NCBI GenBank assembly: GCA_031772625.1
Contig: CM062810.1
Location: 868,887,650-868,951,649, forward strand
Origin: Pinus tabuliformis
Lineage: Eukaryota; Streptophyta; Pinopsida; Pinales; Pinaceae
Length of the DNA stretch: 64,000 nt
Direction of reading: 5' to 3'
Part shown: positions 62,728-64,000 of the stretch, in pieces
Position numbering within the stretch: the first letter of the stretch is position 1
How the letters are laid out: each line of letters begins with the position of its first letter
Notes under the pieces: generated by a model
The model's input: the letters and a program-made list of their open reading frames with translations, nothing else
The model's database searches: none
Told to the model about the DNA's origin: nothing
Position numbers and translations under genes: made by a program

Positions 62728-63063
62728 TTTTAGGTCCCTATAATACTAGTTTAGTGGCTTATTGTTGTTGTTATTATAGCTCCTTCATTGTTGTTATTAT
62801 GCCCATGTAGTTCCCATATTGCTATTATTGTTCGCCATAGAAACCCACTATTTTTATTGTTGTTCGATTACATTATTATTATTATGTTGACTTTGATTAT
62901 ATTATGAACCCTTAGACTCCTATATATAGAAAGAAGGTTTTTCATTTGAATCATCGAACAATTGGTCATTTGTGTAATGTAGAGGAGGTTTCCCCCTCAA
63001 AGAGGATAATTTCTAAGTCATTGATCTGTCTTTTCTTATATTTTATGAGCTAGTTGCATAATA
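62728..63063 (+). repeat. diverged LTR of the nested gypsy's family
   Basis: Aligns over its length with the minus-strand LTR of the element at 10,612-16,488: start TTTTAGGTCCCTATAATACT, CTATATATAG box at 62920-62929, and CATAATA end followed by a primer site. It is 336 bp against 332-333 bp, but clearly more diverged. Plus-strand orientation. Confidence 0.82.
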
Positions 63064-63540
63064 TTTGGTATCGGAGCTTGAGATTCTAGGGTTTTGCTTC
63101 TTCAAACAGGCCATCTTGGCATTTTCACTCTAACCTTTTTTCTATGAAGCTTTGGAAGCTGAAATTTCTACCACGTGGATCTAAAATATCTATGAACACC
63201 GTCTAAGAATTTAACATCTTGTTTTGCTCAATTTTCAAAGATATGATCCGGGGAAGTTAAGTTTTTTGTAGGCTCCAATATTTAGTCTCAAATAGGATAC
63301 CTGGGGGAAATCATCATAACTTTCCTTTTAGGAATCAAATTTGAATTATGTAAAACATGGACAAAATAAAACGGACTATATTATTTAATGTGCCAATTTC
63401 AGGGCTAAAGGTCGAAATAATGACACATGGAACTTCACACAAGTTCGCTCTACTGAACTAGTCTATAATTAGGTCATCTTTTGAGATCAAGAATAACTAT
63501 TTCTTGAAGACTCCAATATTGATATGACTTATGGGGTTGG
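63064..63540 (+). mobile_element. primer site and leader of second Reina-like gypsy element
   Basis: TTTGGTATCGGAGCTT directly after the LTR is a Met-tRNA primer site with one change from the common form. The leader shares an exact 27-base stretch (63439-63465) with the nested element's leader (15755-15781, opposite strand). No gag was recognised before the window ends, so the element is truncated or continues in unrecognisable form. Confidence 0.75.
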
Positions 63541-64000
63541 AAAGAAGACTCTGAGGGCTACCACAAGATGAAATTTTAGACCTTGGAGATTGTTGGCTTG
63601 TATGGGCTTGACCCAGGTTCAAAGGTGATTTAGCCAAGAAAATCCTGATACTACTATCCCTTTCGGCAACATTCCGTGGAGCGCAGACTAAGGTCTCACC
63701 CGAAGTAATAGGGAGGGTACTAAAACCAGGTTTACACACCCTAGGGATGTCTGATGGGCTTCTAGAGGTCCGCGGTTTGACCCGTTGCTACACGTACTTG
63801 CTATCCCTTCGCAACCTGCGGTGCTGCTTCCGCGCAGCTATTACTTATGGCGCGACTCATATAATACCCAAGTTCCTTGCTATTTAATATGTTATTACCC
63901 AATTACTTAACTTGTATGTGTAATATTAATGGTTATTATAGCATATTCAACAATCATATCAGTGCACACGATAAATAAAGCACTATAAATGTAAAGAAAT
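63541..64000. other. unassigned GC-richer end of window
   Basis: 63,600-63,850 is GC-richer with several CpGs (CCGCGG, GCGCGA, CCGCGCAG). A GGTTTGACCC word resembles a decayed tRNA/SINE B box, but no A box at proper spacing is clear. Confidence 0.3.

Noticed and set aside
63690-63790. Possible tRNA-derived SINE promoter (GGTTTGACCC)
   Set aside because: The A box is not recognisable at the right spacing and no poly-A or poly-T tail or flanking duplication is seen.
1-64000. CRISPR arrays, bacterial operons, riboswitches or rRNA genes
   Set aside because: No regularly spaced identical repeats with unique spacers, no ribosomal RNA core sequence and no prokaryotic gene packing; the content is plant repeat DNA.

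Overview
The window reads as gene-poor intergenic DNA from a large, repeat-rich seed-plant genome. The evidence is the mix of Ty1-copia and chromodomain-bearing Ty3-gypsy retrotransposons, TNP2-type CACTA DNA transposons, initiator-Met-tRNA primer sites, nested insertions and kilobases of decayed repeat. A gymnosperm is possible but the sequence does not prove it. No intact host gene is visible. The only recognisable host material is a cytochrome P450 C-terminal fragment near 36.4 kb and a few exon-like stretches.

Layout. 0-3.0 kb: 3' part of a Sirevirus-like copia element with three zinc knuckles, several polypurine-tract-like motifs and a 1.5 kb LTR, followed by two short exon-like open stretches at 3.2-3.4 kb. 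3.4-7.3 kb: unassigned. 7.3-9.0 kb and 21.2-22.6 kb: two blocks of one unusual degenerate repeat with a roughly 10-bp beat. Between them lies a copia element (9,189-20,013). That element is itself split by a younger chromodomain gypsy element (10,612-16,488, minus strand) which landed in the copia protease region and left a perfect 5-bp duplication. 22.9-23.6 kb: one end of a CACTA transposon with layered subterminal repeats. 23.6-34.2 kb: decayed gypsy-like and LARD-like material, including a ~40-bp minisatellite, two LTR candidates and a minus-strand gypsy gag-protease-RT fossil.

34.9-39.1 kb is the least repeat-like part and holds the P450 fragment and exon-like pieces. 39.8-44.7 kb holds simple repeats, a pyrimidine/purine hairpin, a 383-bp hAT-like MITE with an exact 8-bp target duplication, a self-complementary AT-rich minisatellite, and the 3' end of a copia LTR. 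46.8-61.9 kb is interpreted as one ~15-kb decayed CACTA element: subterminal repeats at both ends, a TNP2 transposase fossil with DUF4218- and DUF4216-like domains on the plus strand, and an unidentified minus-strand reading region downstream. Its exact ends are not proven. 62.4-63.5 kb: a gypsy RT fragment abutted by a diverged LTR and leader of the same family as the nested gypsy element.

These pieces do not cooperate as a pathway; the window is a record of successive insertions. I found no convincing new functional system. The items most worth following are the 10-bp-phased repeat, the well-delimited MITE, the large CACTA candidate with its minus-strand partner, the self-complementary minisatellite and the possible host exons.
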